A stretch of 64,000 bases of DNA, taken from the NCBI RefSeq assembly GCF_024266705.1, contig NZ_CP100756.1, positions 496,001 through 560,000 on the forward strand. Reading direction: 5' to 3'. This stretch comes from Natrinema gelatinilyticum. Its GTDB lineage: Archaea; Halobacteriota; Halobacteria; Halobacteriales; Natrialbaceae. The stretch's first letter is position 1, and each line of letters opens with the position of its first letter. A program made the translations under genes and the position numbers. Below, piece after piece: positions 25,551 through 33,879 of the stretch. The notes under the pieces are model-generated. The model was not told the DNA's origin. It worked only from the letters and a program-made list of their open reading frames with translations, and did no database searches.

Positions 25551-25856
25551 TCAGTTGACGATGACGTCCGGCTCCTCTTCGGTCTCGAGGCCCGGTTGTT
25601 CGTCGTCGCTGCGGTACTTTCTGGCGGCAACGGCGATGCCGACGAGAACGGCGAGCGCGACCAGCGCACCGACGGCACTCGTGCCAGTGCCGCCCGATTC
25701 TTCGTCCGCGACCGCGGTCTTCTCGGTGTCGGGTTTGCGTTCCGCGTCCGTGGATTCCGTGCCGCCGATCGGCAACGCGTTACCAATCGATCCCAGCTCG
25801 AACTCTGCCTCGCCGTCGAAGTGTAACTCGATGAGGGTGAATTTCCTGTCGCCCAT
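25551..25856 (-). CDS. Single-span membrane protein, unknown
   Basis: This is a 101-residue protein with a strand-like N terminus (KFTLIELHFDGEAEFELGS), a Thr/Glu-rich linker, one membrane helix (TSAVGALVALAVLVGIAVAA) and an acidic tail. The layout suggests a surface-exposed N-terminal part anchored by a C-terminal helix. I do not recognise a family with certainty. Confidence 0.65.
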   Translation of the reverse strand: MGDRKFTLIELHFDGEAEFELGSIGNALPIGGTESTDAERKPDTEKTAVADEESGGTGTSAVGALVALAVLVGIAVAARKYRSDDEQPGLETEEEPDVIVN

Positions 25857-26170
25857 GGGCCGACGGTCAACGAGTGCCTACTTAGCCGTTTGGTTGGTTC
25901 GATGGAACGTGAGACGGCCTTCGTGGAGTGGCGACTGTCGACGAGCGAGGGAGGGGGATTCTCCGGCCCGTCTCCCGCGACGGCTACTAGTATACCAATA
26001 TTATTTCCGTTACAACCCGAGCCGTTCCGCCCGTCACGTTTCCAGTCTCCGTCCTCGTTCGCCCCCGCACAGTTCGACCCCGTGTAGCCGGTTCCTGACG
26101 TTCGCCGTGACCGACCGAGGCCGGATGCCGGACCGGTACGATTAAGTGTCCATCACCTGCGGTGTTTCGT
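25857..26170. other. Intergenic promoter region for the LSm/L37e operon
   Basis: No gene is seen. An AT-rich island (ACTAGTATACCAATATTATT, about 25985-26005) and a GATTAAG patch about 30 bases before 26171 are likely promoter elements. The latter fits the TATA position for a near-leaderless LSm transcript. Confidence 0.5.
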
Positions 26171-26398
26171 ATGAGTGGACGACCGCTGGATGTACTCGAG
26201 GCGTCACTCGGCGAACGAGTTACGGTACGACTTAAAAGTGGCGACGAGTACGTCGGCGACCTCGCTGGCTATGATCAGCACATGAATCTAGTGCTCGAAG
26301 ACGTGACGATTCCCATCGAGAGCGGTGTCGAAGCGGAAGCGCCGGTCGAAGACACAACCATTATACGCGGCGATAACGTCGTTTCGATCACTCCATGA
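26171..26398 (+). CDS. LSm (Sm-like archaeal) RNA-binding protein
   Basis: This is a 75-residue Sm-fold protein. The Sm1 motif is [20 protein letters not shown] then HMNLVLEDV. The Sm2 motif ends [12 protein letters not shown], with the conserved RG. It forms hexa- or heptameric rings that bind U-rich RNA. The stop overlaps the start of the L37e gene by ATGA, the classic archaeal lsm-rpl37e pair. Confidence 0.95.
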   Translation: MSGRPLDVLEASLGERVTVRLKSGDEYVGDLAGYDQHMNLVLEDVTIPIESGVEAEAPVEDTTIIRGDNVVSITP

Positions 26399-26571
26399 CT
26401 GGTGCAGGAACCCCATCACAAGGAAAGAAGAACAAGACGACACACGTCAAGTGTCGTCGCTGCGGTGAGAAGTCCTATCACGTGAAGAAAAAGCAGTGTT
26501 CGTCGTGTGGGTTCGGCAAGTCCGCCAAACGACGCGACTACGAGTGGCAGTCGAAGACCGGCGACAACTGA
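26395..26571 (+). CDS. rpl37e: Ribosomal protein L37e (50S)
   Basis: Direct translation gives a 58-residue basic protein. It begins [20 protein letters not shown] and holds a zinc ribbon with four cysteines in two pairs (CRRCG and CSSCG), followed by [10 protein letters not shown]. This is a full-length L37e, a small zinc-binding large-subunit protein. It overlaps the LSm stop by four bases and is followed by a hairpin, so the two genes form a complete operon. It is under 60 residues and easily missed. Confidence 0.96.
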   Translation: MTGAGTPSQGKKNKTTHVKCRRCGEKSYHVKKKQCSSCGFGKSAKRRDYEWQSKTGDN

Positions 26572-26619
26572 TCTCTCCGTTCTCTCGTTCGTATCCGTCG
26601 GTTGCCCGTCGCTTCTCGC

Positions 26620-26639
26620 ACCCAGCGAAGCCGCTGGGT
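26620..26639 (+). terminator. Hairpin after the LSm-L37e operon
   Basis: ACCCAGCG-AAGC-CGCTGGGT, an 8-bp perfect stem with a tetraloop about 50 bases past the L37e stop. Confidence 0.55.
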
Positions 26640-26711
26640 TGGGCCAACCGACTCGGCGGATGACCATTCGGCGATGGACAGCCATTAGTTCCGAGCCGCG
26701 AACAATCGCAT

Positions 26712-27905
26712 ATGGAGACGACAGACGCGTTCGCCGGACTCGAGTGTGTCGACTGCGGGGCCGTCGTCGACGCCATCGAAGAATCCCACCGCTGTCCGGA
26801 CTGTGGGGGGGCACTCGAGCCGACCTACGAGTACGACGCGATCGTCATCGATCGCGAGGCACTCGCCGATCGCCCGTTCGACTCGCAGTGGCGCTACGCG
26901 GAGCTGCTGCCGTTTTCACGTGAGTCGGCCGTGACGACGAACGAAGGAGCGACTCCGCTCGTCGAGTGCCCACAACTGGCCGACGAACTCGGCGTCGGTC
27001 GCGTTCTCGTCAAAGACGAGGGCCGAAATTCGACGGGGACGAGCAAAGACCGTGGGGCATCAGTAGCCGTCACGGCGGCCACTCAGAGGGGCGCGACGGA
27101 CGTTGCACTCCCGTCGACCGGGAACGGCGGTCAGGCCGTCGCGGCGTACGCCGGTCGAGCAGGGCTCAACGCGCACGTGTATCTCCCCTCCCGGTCCGGG
27201 TTTACGAACAAGGCGATGGTCAACGTCCACGGTGGCGACATGAACGTCGTTGGCGGCCGATTCGATGCGGCGGTCGGTGCCTTCGAAGAGGGACTGGCTG
27301 AACACGACGATTGGTACTCCCTCCGTGCGTCCGAGACCCCGTACCGCCACGAGGGTGCGAAGACGATTTTCTACGAGATCGTCGAACAACTCGAGTGGAC
27401 CGTACCGGACGTGATCGCGTATCCCACCGGAGCCGGAACCGGGATCGTCGGACTCGCGAAGGGCGCGACCGAGTTCCGGGAACTGGGCCTGATCGACGAC
27501 CGCCCCGCACTATATGCTGCCCAGGCGTCCGGTTGTGCGCCGATCGTGACGGCGTTCGACGACGACCGCGACGATCACGATTCCGTCGAGCACCCCGATA
27601 CGATCTGCGGGGAACTCGAGATCCCAGATCCCGGCGCGAGTTCGCGCGTCCTCGAGGCGATCCGCCGGACCGACGGCGGTGCGGTCGCGACGGACGATCC
27701 GGACGTTCTCGAGGCCGCGGTACGGGTCGCCCAGGCGACCGGACTCGAGATGATTCCGAGCGCCGCTGCGGCGGCCAGCGGTGCGTGGAAACTCGCCGAG
27801 CAGGGGACGTTCGAGGGCGACGAGACGGTCGTCATCGTCAATACGGGGGCGGGAAACAAGGAGGCGGACGTGCTGCGCAGCCACCTGATGGGACAGGGTG
27901 TCTGA
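26712..27905 (+). CDS. thrC: Threonine synthase
   Basis: This is a 397-residue PLP enzyme converting O-phosphohomoserine to threonine. It starts with a zinc-ribbon-like segment (Cys12, Cys15, Cys28, Cys31) found in archaeal threonine synthases. The PLP lysine is Lys112 in TGTSKDRGA. The phosphate-binding PSTGNGGQAV and the late VVIVNTGAGNKEADV also fit. A second zinc-ribbon-containing threonine synthase-like class exists, so a role as a PLP lyase paralogue cannot be fully ruled out. The tnpB element is inserted 36 bases behind the stop and leaves the gene intact. Confidence 0.88.
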   Translation: METTDAFAGLECVDCGAVVDAIEESHRCPDCGGALEPTYEYDAIVIDREALADRPFDSQWRYAELLPFSRESAVTTNEGATPLVECPQLADELGVGRVLVKDEGRNSTGTSKDRGASVAVTAATQRGATDVALPSTGNGGQAVAAYAGRAGLNAHVYLPSRSGFTNKAMVNVHGGDMNVVGGRFDAAVGAFEEGLAEHDDWYSLRASETPYRHEGAKTIFYEIVEQLEWTVPDVIAYPTGAGTGIVGLAKGATEFRELGLIDDRPALYAAQASGCAPIVTAFDDDRDDHDSVEHPDTICGELEIPDPGASSRVLEAIRRTDGGAVATDDPDVLEAAVRVAQATGLEMIPSAAAAASGAWKLAEQGTFEGDETVVIVNTGAGNKEADVLRSHLMGQGV

Positions 27906-27940
27906 GTGTGCAGTCGGTGGTATCCCCCAGTGTACCGTGT

Positions 27941-28090
27941 GTGAACTACCCCGCCCTACTCGTCGCCTTCGGCGACTCCTTGAGGGCGGGGCTTCCTGCT
28001 TCGACGACGCGACTTGCAGATACGGGAACTGTATCCACAGCGGTCGCAGTCTCCACAGGCGTTGTTTCGGAGTGAACCACTCCTAGGTTC
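27941..28090 (-). ncRNA. Candidate omega-RNA (sotRNA) overlapping the tnpB 3' end
   Basis: In IS605-family elements the TnpB guide RNA comes from the 3' end of tnpB plus the right end, and continues into flanking DNA as guide. Sense overlapping RNAs of this kind are known at haloarchaeal tnpB genes. Here the right-end hairpin at about 27948-27990 would be the scaffold, and the plus-strand flank 27921-27940 (read on minus) would supply the guide. The 5' limit is a guess. No expression evidence is available. Confidence 0.45.
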
Positions 28091-29223
28091 TCCAGACCAC
28101 GCGACTGGATATTCAACGCCGCGTTCCAATCCCTGTCCAATTCGAACCCACACGACGGACACGAGTGTTCGCGGACCCACACCGGTTTCGCCGTCTCCAC
28201 GCCACACGATGCACACTCTTTCGTCGTGCCACTCGGTTCGACTTCGATGACGTGACACTCGTTCTTCCGCCCGTGATGTTTCAGAATCGTACTGAAGTTT
28301 CGCCAGCCGACTTCGGCCTTGTTCCGCGCGTTGCCACTGCCTTCAAGCAGTGACGTCACGTTCAGGTCTTCGACGAACACGGCATCGTGCTCGGTCGTGT
28401 AATAGTGCGCGAGTTTGTGCTTATAATCTCGCTTCTTGTTCGACATGCGAGCATGGACCGTCGCGACTCGCCGCCGTTGCGTCTCCCAGTTGTTCGACTC
28501 GTATTGCTTGCGAGAAAGCGAACGCTGCTCGCGCTCGAGGCGCTCACGCTCCGCAGACAGGTCAAGACGTCCGACGGAGCGTCCGTCCGAATCGTGGACG
28601 AAGGTGAGAACGCCAAGGTCGATTCCGACGGTATCCTCCGCGTCGATGTCTGCTGGGTCTGGTTGCTCTGGTTCCTCAGTGGCGATACAGAACGAGGCGT
28701 ACCACGCTCCTGTGGGTTCTTTCTTCACTGCGACTTCTTTGATAGCATCGTGGTCAGGAAGGTCGCGGTGAAGTCGAAGTGGGATTTCAAGGGTTTCGCC
28801 GCGTACTTTTGTGAGGCGGAGTATCGCTCGGTCTCTCGGGCCACTCTTCGTGTCGAGTTCGAAGCCCGATTGCCGGTACGTAAAACTCCGGTACTCACGC
28901 GGTGACTTCCAGTTCAACGAGCCAACATCGTAGCCCTTGGCTTTGAGTGTGCCAAGGTTGTTGATGTTGGTGCGGATACGCTCAACAGCTTTCTGCAAGA
29001 CGGTGGAGTAGACCTGTTTGAGGTCAGTCCACTGTTGCTTGAGTTGTGGGAGTTCGTCGCGGACGTGCCAGACGCGCTGTCGAAGCGTCCCCTCGTCTTC
29101 TGGTATCTTGGTGAATTCGTGGAGGGCGTGGTTGTAGAGTTGTCGCACGGTGTCACGAGTCCAGTCGAGACTCTCCCGTTGGGTGGTCGTGGGAAAGAGC
29201 CGGTATCGTGGACTGTACTTCAT
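27946..29223 (-). CDS. tnpB: TnpB RNA-guided nuclease (OrfB, transposase accessory)
   Basis: This 425-residue TnpB appears intact. The helix-turn-helix/WED N terminus (SPRYRLFPTTTQRESLDWTR) is followed by a RuvC nuclease with Asp202 in VGIDLGVLTF, Glu285 in VFVEDLNVTS and the DRDWNAALNI motif (Asp363/Asp365). A zinc finger lies between (Cys337, Cys340, Cys355, Cys358). TnpB cuts DNA guided by an RNA from the element's right end and so helps the element persist at a site after excision. All catalytic residues are present, so activity is plausible. The last 16 codons form the right-end hairpin of the element itself. Confidence 0.93.
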   Translation of the reverse strand: MKYSPRYRLFPTTTQRESLDWTRDTVRQLYNHALHEFTKIPEDEGTLRQRVWHVRDELPQLKQQWTDLKQVYSTVLQKAVERIRTNINNLGTLKAKGYDVGSLNWKSPREYRSFTYRQSGFELDTKSGPRDRAILRLTKVRGETLEIPLRLHRDLPDHDAIKEVAVKKEPTGAWYASFCIATEEPEQPDPADIDAEDTVGIDLGVLTFVHDSDGRSVGRLDLSAERERLEREQRSLSRKQYESNNWETQRRRVATVHARMSNKKRDYKHKLAHYYTTEHDAVFVEDLNVTSLLEGSGNARNKAEVGWRNFSTILKHHGRKNECHVIEVEPSGTTKECASCGVETAKPVWVREHSCPSCGFELDRDWNAALNIQSRGLENLGVVHSETTPVETATAVDTVPVSASRVVEAGSPALKESPKATSRAG

Positions 29224-29467
29224 GCGACTTATTCTCTACTAGTGGTTGTGTTTAGTTAACTGTTCTGGCTAGAGTAATTCGACACTCGTGCGGACGCTGT
29301 ATCCCCGCCCTACTCGCTCGCGGCTAACGCCGTTCGCTCCTTGAGGACGGGGGCTTAGCGCCCCCTCTTTTAGCTAATCGATAGCAGGGCTGGCTGTCGC
29401 CCGCGTCGGCCGAACCTGTCCACCGACAAAGCCTTGACTGCGAGCCGAGTAGAGGAAACGAGCACCA

Positions 29468-29641
29468 ATGTGTGAACATTCACCAGAGTGTTCGAACGGG
29501 GCCACGTGCCAGCTCGTCCTCGAGAACGGCAACACCGGGCTCGAGACCGCGGAGTACTACTGCAAGGCCCACCTCGTCCTGCGGATCTGGGAAGTCGAAA
29601 ACGACAGTTCGCTCAAGGCTGTTAGCGCCGAACAACTCTGA
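29468..29641 (+). CDS. Small Cys/His-rich protein, possible zinc-binding
   Basis: Direct translation gives a 57-residue protein with Cys2, His4, Cys8, Cys14, Cys32 and His35, starting MCEHSPECSNGATCQL. The C-terminal part (YYCKAHLVLRIWEVEND) is followed by a short tail. The Cys/His spacing suggests one small zinc site. The start has a clean ATG with an AAUG context. The sequence is acidic like its neighbours and the codon use matches. Small zinc-finger proteins are abundant in haloarchaea. The function is unknown. Confidence 0.75.
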   Translation: MCEHSPECSNGATCQLVLENGNTGLETAEYYCKAHLVLRIWEVENDSSLKAVSAEQL

Positions 29642-29891
29642 TCACCAGTCCGCACGACAGACTCACAGCGCGCTGGTCCCGTTAGGAACCAGCCGCTCCG
29701 CGCACCGGTTGCGTTGGGCGCCGATCCTCGGTCACGGCGGCCGATCGAATCGGTCCGATCGCGAACCGTCGTTGCCGTGAACACCAATCCGAACGGTCCT
29801 CGAGCCCACTCAGTTACGGTGAGCGATCGTGAGCGATCAGAGACGGGGCTGTTCCGTAGCGCTTTTGCTGGTTGTCGGGAAACGACGCGGT

Positions 29892-30593
29892 ATGACTACC
29901 CCCTGGGAGGACTGGAATCACATTCTCAAGATCGACCCCGACAAGGAGTTACCCGAGGATGTGACCTACGGCGACCTCTGTTCGACAGGTACTGACGCGA
30001 TCGAAGTCGGCGGCACCATGGGCATCACCCGGGAAAACATGAGAGCCGTTATCGACGCCTGTGCCGAACACGACGTCGCGCTCTATCTAGAGCCCTCGAG
30101 TCCGGACGTCGTCCTCGACGACGACGTAATAGACGGCTACCTCGTCCCAACCGTGTTAAACGCCGGTTCGCCGTTCTGGATCACCGAAGCACACAAGGAG
30201 TGGATCCGACTCGAGGGCGACCTCGACTGGGAGCGAACGACGACCGAGGCGTACATCGTGTTGAATCCCGAGGCTGACGTGGCGACGTTGACGGAAGCGA
30301 ACTGCGACCTCGGCGCCGACGACGTCGCTGCCTACGCGACGGTCGCCGAGCGGATGTTCGGACAGGAAATCGTCTACGTCGAGTACTCCGGTATGCTCGG
30401 CGACGAGGGAGTCGTCGAGGCGGCTGCAAACGCGACCGACGAAGCGACGGTATTCTACGGCGGTGGCATCCACGACTACGATTCCGCGTATTCGATGGCC
30501 CAGTACGCAGACGTCATCGTCGTCGGCGATCTCGCACATGACGAGGGAATCCAAGCGGTTCGAGAAACCGTCGACGCGGCAAACGACGCCTAG
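29892..30593 (+). CDS. Geranylgeranylglyceryl phosphate synthase (GGGP synthase)
   Basis: This 233-residue TIM-barrel prenyltransferase forms the first ether bond of archaeal membrane lipids, from sn-glycerol-1-phosphate and geranylgeranyl diphosphate. Signatures are [14 protein letters not shown] near the start, [53 protein letters not shown] and [20 protein letters not shown] (phosphate-binding Gly-rich loop). ATG at 29892 is chosen over an upstream start because the family begins with MTxPWxDWxHIxKIDPD. It is monocistronic here. Confidence 0.93.
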   Translation: MTTPWEDWNHILKIDPDKELPEDVTYGDLCSTGTDAIEVGGTMGITRENMRAVIDACAEHDVALYLEPSSPDVVLDDDVIDGYLVPTVLNAGSPFWITEAHKEWIRLEGDLDWERTTTEAYIVLNPEADVATLTEANCDLGADDVAAYATVAERMFGQEIVYVEYSGMLGDEGVVEAAANATDEATVFYGGGIHDYDSAYSMAQYADVIVVGDLAHDEGIQAVRETVDAANDA

Positions 30594-30659
30594 ATCCCAA
30601 TCGGTCGTTCCGGTCCAGCACCCGGAACTGTTCTATCTCTTCTTGCTACGCCACCATGC

Positions 30660-30945
30660 ACGAGGCTCCTCGCAGCGTCCGAGGCGTCGTCGCCGGCGCT
30701 CGTATTCGAACTGATCCTCAAGGCGACGAAGGAGGTTCCAGACGGGGCCGCGGGGTCTCGTTGATGGACGTCCAGTGAGAGACACTCACTCTGGCGTACG
30801 AATACGGATTCTTCGAGGTTCCCCGCGAAACGGGAGACGGCATCGCCGAACGGCTCGAAACTCGACACAGGTCGTCAACGAACGATTGCGTCGCGGTCAG
30901 TCACAGGTGATCCAAACCCGGTTACTCGAGAGAGCCGTCCGACCG
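30660..30945 (+). pseudogene. Remnant of an HTH_10 (Bat-like) regulator
   Basis: A frame through 30702-30765 reads VFELILKATKEVPDGAAGSR. From about 30770, allowing one changed base, it reads as an HTH_10 domain: VQ-[TGA]-ETLTLAYEYGFFEVPRET, then GDGIAERL. After a one-base deletion it continues as STQVVNERLRRGQSQVIQTR. The stop TGA at 30776-30778 would be CGA (Arg) in an intact gene, giving the family sequence QRETL. The C-to-T change and the single-base deletion are both simple decay events. The fragment lies convergent to the Sir2 gene. Confidence 0.75.
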
Positions 30946-30961
30946 GGGGGCGCGGTCCCGT

Positions 30962-31783
30962 TCACTCGCTCAGCCGCTCGAGGCGGTCTCGGAGCCGCGG
31001 GAGAACGGTCGTCACGTCATCGTGGATGACCACGTCGGCGGTATCGTCACACGGGGTCGACTCGAGATTGACGAGTCCGACTGTCGCCCCCGAGGTCGCG
31101 GCGAGTCGCGGTAGCGAGGCGGCAGGTTCGACGACGAGCGAGGAGCCAATCGCGAGGAAGACGTCGCTCTCGCGGGCGAGCGAGCGGGCGCGCTGGAAGA
31201 CTGCTCCCGGTAGTTGCTCCCCGAAGAGGACGACGTCGGGTTTGAGCACGCCGCCACACTCGCACATCGGCGGGCGTTCGCCCCCGACAACGCGCTCGAA
31301 GATCGGATCGAAGTCTCTGCGGGTCCCACACTCGATACAGCGTACCCGTTGGGCGTTACCGTGAATCTCGAGGATGGTCGCCTCCTGTCCGTCTGCGGTG
31401 TCTGTGTCTATCCCGTCCCCCTCCGTCTCCGATCCGTCGCGACCCGACGCCGCGGCCTCGGCGTGTAACCCGTCCGTGTTCTGCGTGAGGATGGCCTCGA
31501 GATTGCCGTTTCGCCCCATCGAGGCCAGCGCCTCGTGGGCCGCGTTGGGTCGGTACTCCTCGCCGAACATCTCGCGCTGTAACTCGACGCGATCCACCCA
31601 GAATCCCTCGGGGTCGCGCTGGAACCGACCGTAGGCGAATTGCCCTTCGTCGAAGTTCTCCCAGACGCCGTCGTCGCCGCGAAAGGTAGGCACGCCGGAG
31701 GGTGCCGAGATGCCCGCGCCGGTGAACGCGACGACCGTCTCCGCGCGCTGTACCTCGGTCGCGAGTCGCTCAAGTTCGTCCAT
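30962..31783 (-). CDS. Sir2-family NAD-dependent protein deacylase
   Basis: This is a 273-residue sirtuin. Motifs are GAGISAPSGVPTFRG near the N terminus, TQNTDGLH with the conserved Asn/Asp, and the catalytic His in LEIHGNAQRVRC. A zinc site is formed by CIEC and CEC (in PPMCECGG). KPDVVLFGEQLP and IGSSLVVEPAASLP follow. It removes acyl groups from lysine using NAD, which in haloarchaea may act on Alba-like or metabolic proteins. ATG at 31783 is chosen because the upstream extension is hydrophobic and falls in the divergent promoter region. An acidic insert (DGSETEGDGIDTDTADGQ) lies between the two motif groups. Confidence 0.9.
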   Translation of the reverse strand: MDELERLATEVQRAETVVAFTGAGISAPSGVPTFRGDDGVWENFDEGQFAYGRFQRDPEGFWVDRVELQREMFGEEYRPNAAHEALASMGRNGNLEAILTQNTDGLHAEAAASGRDGSETEGDGIDTDTADGQEATILEIHGNAQRVRCIECGTRRDFDPIFERVVGGERPPMCECGGVLKPDVVLFGEQLPGAVFQRARSLARESDVFLAIGSSLVVEPAASLPRLAATSGATVGLVNLESTPCDDTADVVIHDDVTTVLPRLRDRLERLSE

Positions 31784-31844
31784 ATCGAACGGCTGTCGTC
31801 GAAACTCAAATACGGTATGGTCGGTAGAGGGGTAGCAGCGAAAT

Positions 31845-32366
31845 ATGCATACGCACAAAAGAGAAACAATAGATGCACAGATAGGAAGCAAGACGGTTAG
31901 CCTGAAAGATGAAACCTACCGCCGTCTCGATAGGGAGAAACGAGACGGTGAGAGCTTCAGCGACGCCATCGATCGACTGCTCGCCGACGATGACACGAAT
32001 CCGCTTCGTGAACTGATCGGTCTCCTCGATGACGACGAAGCAGCGGCCGCAATTTCGAAACCGGATGAATTCGACTGGCGAAGTGCGTCAGTTTCGACGC
32101 TCACCGTTTCGGAGGTCGGATTCGGCCTATCAGCCACCGACCAAGACCGATTCAAGTCGATTGCTCAGCAAGTAGATGTCTTTCCGTATGGCCTTGCGGA
32201 GTCCCGTCGAGCGATGGAATAACAGCGGGAACTCAGAGACCGGGGCCGACAGATCGGTGCGATCGACGTTATGATCGCGGCGACAGCCATCGAGGTGAAT
32301 AAACCGGTGGTCACCAGAAACGTCAGCGAGTTCAGGCGGACGAACGCCTCGGTGACGCCGTACTGA
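31845..32366 (+). pseudogene. Fused and broken vapB-vapC toxin-antitoxin locus
   Basis: The frame begins as a VapB-type antitoxin: KTVSLKDETYRRLDREKRDG then SFSDAIDRLLADDD. After about 75 residues it runs in frame into the middle of a PIN-domain VapC toxin (STLTVSEVGFGLSATDQDRF, then VFPYGLAESRRAME). The toxin N terminus with its first catalytic Asp is gone. A TAA stop at 32220-32222 then interrupts the frame. Beyond it the toxin continues as RELRDRGRQIGAIDVMIAAT and PVVTRNVSEFRRTN. The toxin can no longer be active. The antitoxin part could still be made and is divergent from Sir2. Confidence 0.8.
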
Positions 32367-32434
32367 ACGAACCGTCGGCGAACTCTCGAGTCGGAACGAC
32401 TGCGCTTAAGTCCCGGCTACGATAACCGGGAGGT

Positions 32435-33739
32435 ATGCAGGACAGAACCTACACTGCCGACGCCGAGCCGGGCGATCAGGTCACCGTCGCCGGCTGGGTC
32501 CACGAGATCCGCGACCTCGGGGGCATCGCGTTCCTGATTCTCCGGGATACCACCGGCAAGATCCAGATCAAATTCGAGAAAGACGAGATGGATGACGAGC
32601 TAGTCGAGACGGGCCTCGACGTATCCCGCGAAAGCGTCGTGACAGTTTCCGGTTCAGTCGAAGAGGAACCGCGCGCGCCGACGGGCGTCGAAATCACGCC
32701 GGAGTCGGTCGAGGTCGTCGCGCCCGCCGATCCCGAACTGCCACTCGACCCGTCTGGAAAGGTCGACGCCGACCTCTCGACGCGTCTGGACAACCGCACA
32801 CTCGATCTGCGCAAGGACGACGTCCAAGCAGTCTTCGAGGTCCGCGCGGAGATCCTGCGCGCAGTCCGCGAGCGGTTCCGGGAGTTCGACTGTACGGAGA
32901 TCAACACGCCGAAGATCGTCGCCACCGGGACCGAAGGCGGCACGGAACTCTTCCCGATCACCTACTTCGGCGAAGAAGCGTTCATGAACCAGTCCCCGCA
33001 GCTGTTCAAGCAGCTCATCGCGGGCTCGAGCATCGAACGCGTCTTCGAGATCGGACCAATCTTCCGCGCGGAGGAGCACAACACGCCGCGGCACCTGAAC
33101 GAGGCGACCTCGATCGACTTCGAGGGTGCGTTCTGCGACCAGAACGATGCCATGGACGTCGTCGAGGGTGTCGTGACAGCCGCCTACGAAGCGGTCGAGG
33201 AAAATTGCGGCCGCCAACTCGAGGCGATGGGTCTCGAAGACGAGTTCGACGTCCCGGACGAGGCGTTCCCGCGTCTCAGCTACGAGGAGGCGATCGAGCG
33301 CATCAACGCCACGGGCGAACTCGACGAGCAACTGGTCTGGGGCGACGACCTCCCGACGGAAGGCGAAAAAGCCCTCGGGCAGGACGTCGGCGGTCACTAC
33401 TTCATCACGGACTGGCCGAGCGAGATCAAGCCGTTCTACATCAAGGACCACGACGACGATCCGGACCTCTCGACCGGCTTCGACCTGATGCATCCCCGCA
33501 TGGAACTGGTTTCCGGCGGGCAACGCGAACACCGGTACGAAAACCTCATCGAGGGCTTCGAACAGCAGGGGCTCGATCCAGACCAGTTCGAATACTACAC
33601 GAAGATGTTCAAGTACGGTATGCCGCCCCACGCTGGCTTCGGCCTCGGCGGCGAGCGACTCGTCATGACGCTTCTCGACCTCGAGAACATCCGGGAAGCC
33701 GTCCTCTTCCCGCGAGACCGTCAGCGTCTATCGCCGTAG
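32435..33739 (+). CDS. aspS: Aspartyl-tRNA synthetase (archaeal type)
   Basis: This is a 434-residue class II aminoacyl-tRNA synthetase. The N-terminal OB fold ([20 protein letters not shown] then [10 protein letters not shown]) binds the tRNA anticodon. The catalytic core shows motif 2 ([16 protein letters not shown]), the specificity segment [16 protein letters not shown] and motif 3 [18 protein letters not shown]. Archaeal AspRS can be discriminating or non-discriminating; sequence alone does not settle which. The neighbours are a toxin-antitoxin remnant and pantoate kinase. ATG at 32435 gives the expected N terminus. Confidence 0.94.
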   Translation: MQDRTYTADAEPGDQVTVAGWVHEIRDLGGIAFLILRDTTGKIQIKFEKDEMDDELVETGLDVSRESVVTVSGSVEEEPRAPTGVEITPESVEVVAPADPELPLDPSGKVDADLSTRLDNRTLDLRKDDVQAVFEVRAEILRAVRERFREFDCTEINTPKIVATGTEGGTELFPITYFGEEAFMNQSPQLFKQLIAGSSIERVFEIGPIFRAEEHNTPRHLNEATSIDFEGAFCDQNDAMDVVEGVVTAAYEAVEENCGRQLEAMGLEDEFDVPDEAFPRLSYEEAIERINATGELDEQLVWGDDLPTEGEKALGQDVGGHYFITDWPSEIKPFYIKDHDDDPDLSTGFDLMHPRMELVSGGQREHRYENLIEGFEQQGLDPDQFEYYTKMFKYGMPPHAGFGLGGERLVMTLLDLENIREAVLFPRDRQRLSP

Positions 33740-33879
33740 GCGACAGACCTGAGTGCCAGCAAGACTGCAAGGCTCGAACAGCGCGAGGGTCTTGCGAAAT
33801 CGCCAGAGACTGGGGCCGCGCGTATTACGGCGCGGAAATCTTCAACGTTATACCGTTCCGGCCGAAACGCGCAGGCGTA

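Larger units (their letters stand above)
27941..29377 (-). mobile_element. IS1341-type (tnpB-only) element of the IS200/IS605 superfamily
   Basis: On the minus strand the element begins near 29377 with TTAGCTAAAAGAG and a GGGGGC-GCTAA-GCCCCC hairpin. It carries tnpB and ends at 27941 with a two-part hairpin (CCCGCCCT...AGGGCGGG around GTCGCC-GAA-GGCGAC) and GTAGTTCAC. There are no terminal inverted repeats and no target duplication, as expected for single-strand HUH transposition. No tnpA is present, so movement would need TnpA in trans. The ends match the solo element at 14046-14121. Confidence 0.88.

Noticed and set aside
33205..33879. N-terminal extension of the pantoate kinase frame
   Set aside because: It overlaps aspS in another frame and is Arg-rich. 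The kinase begins at ATG 33880.
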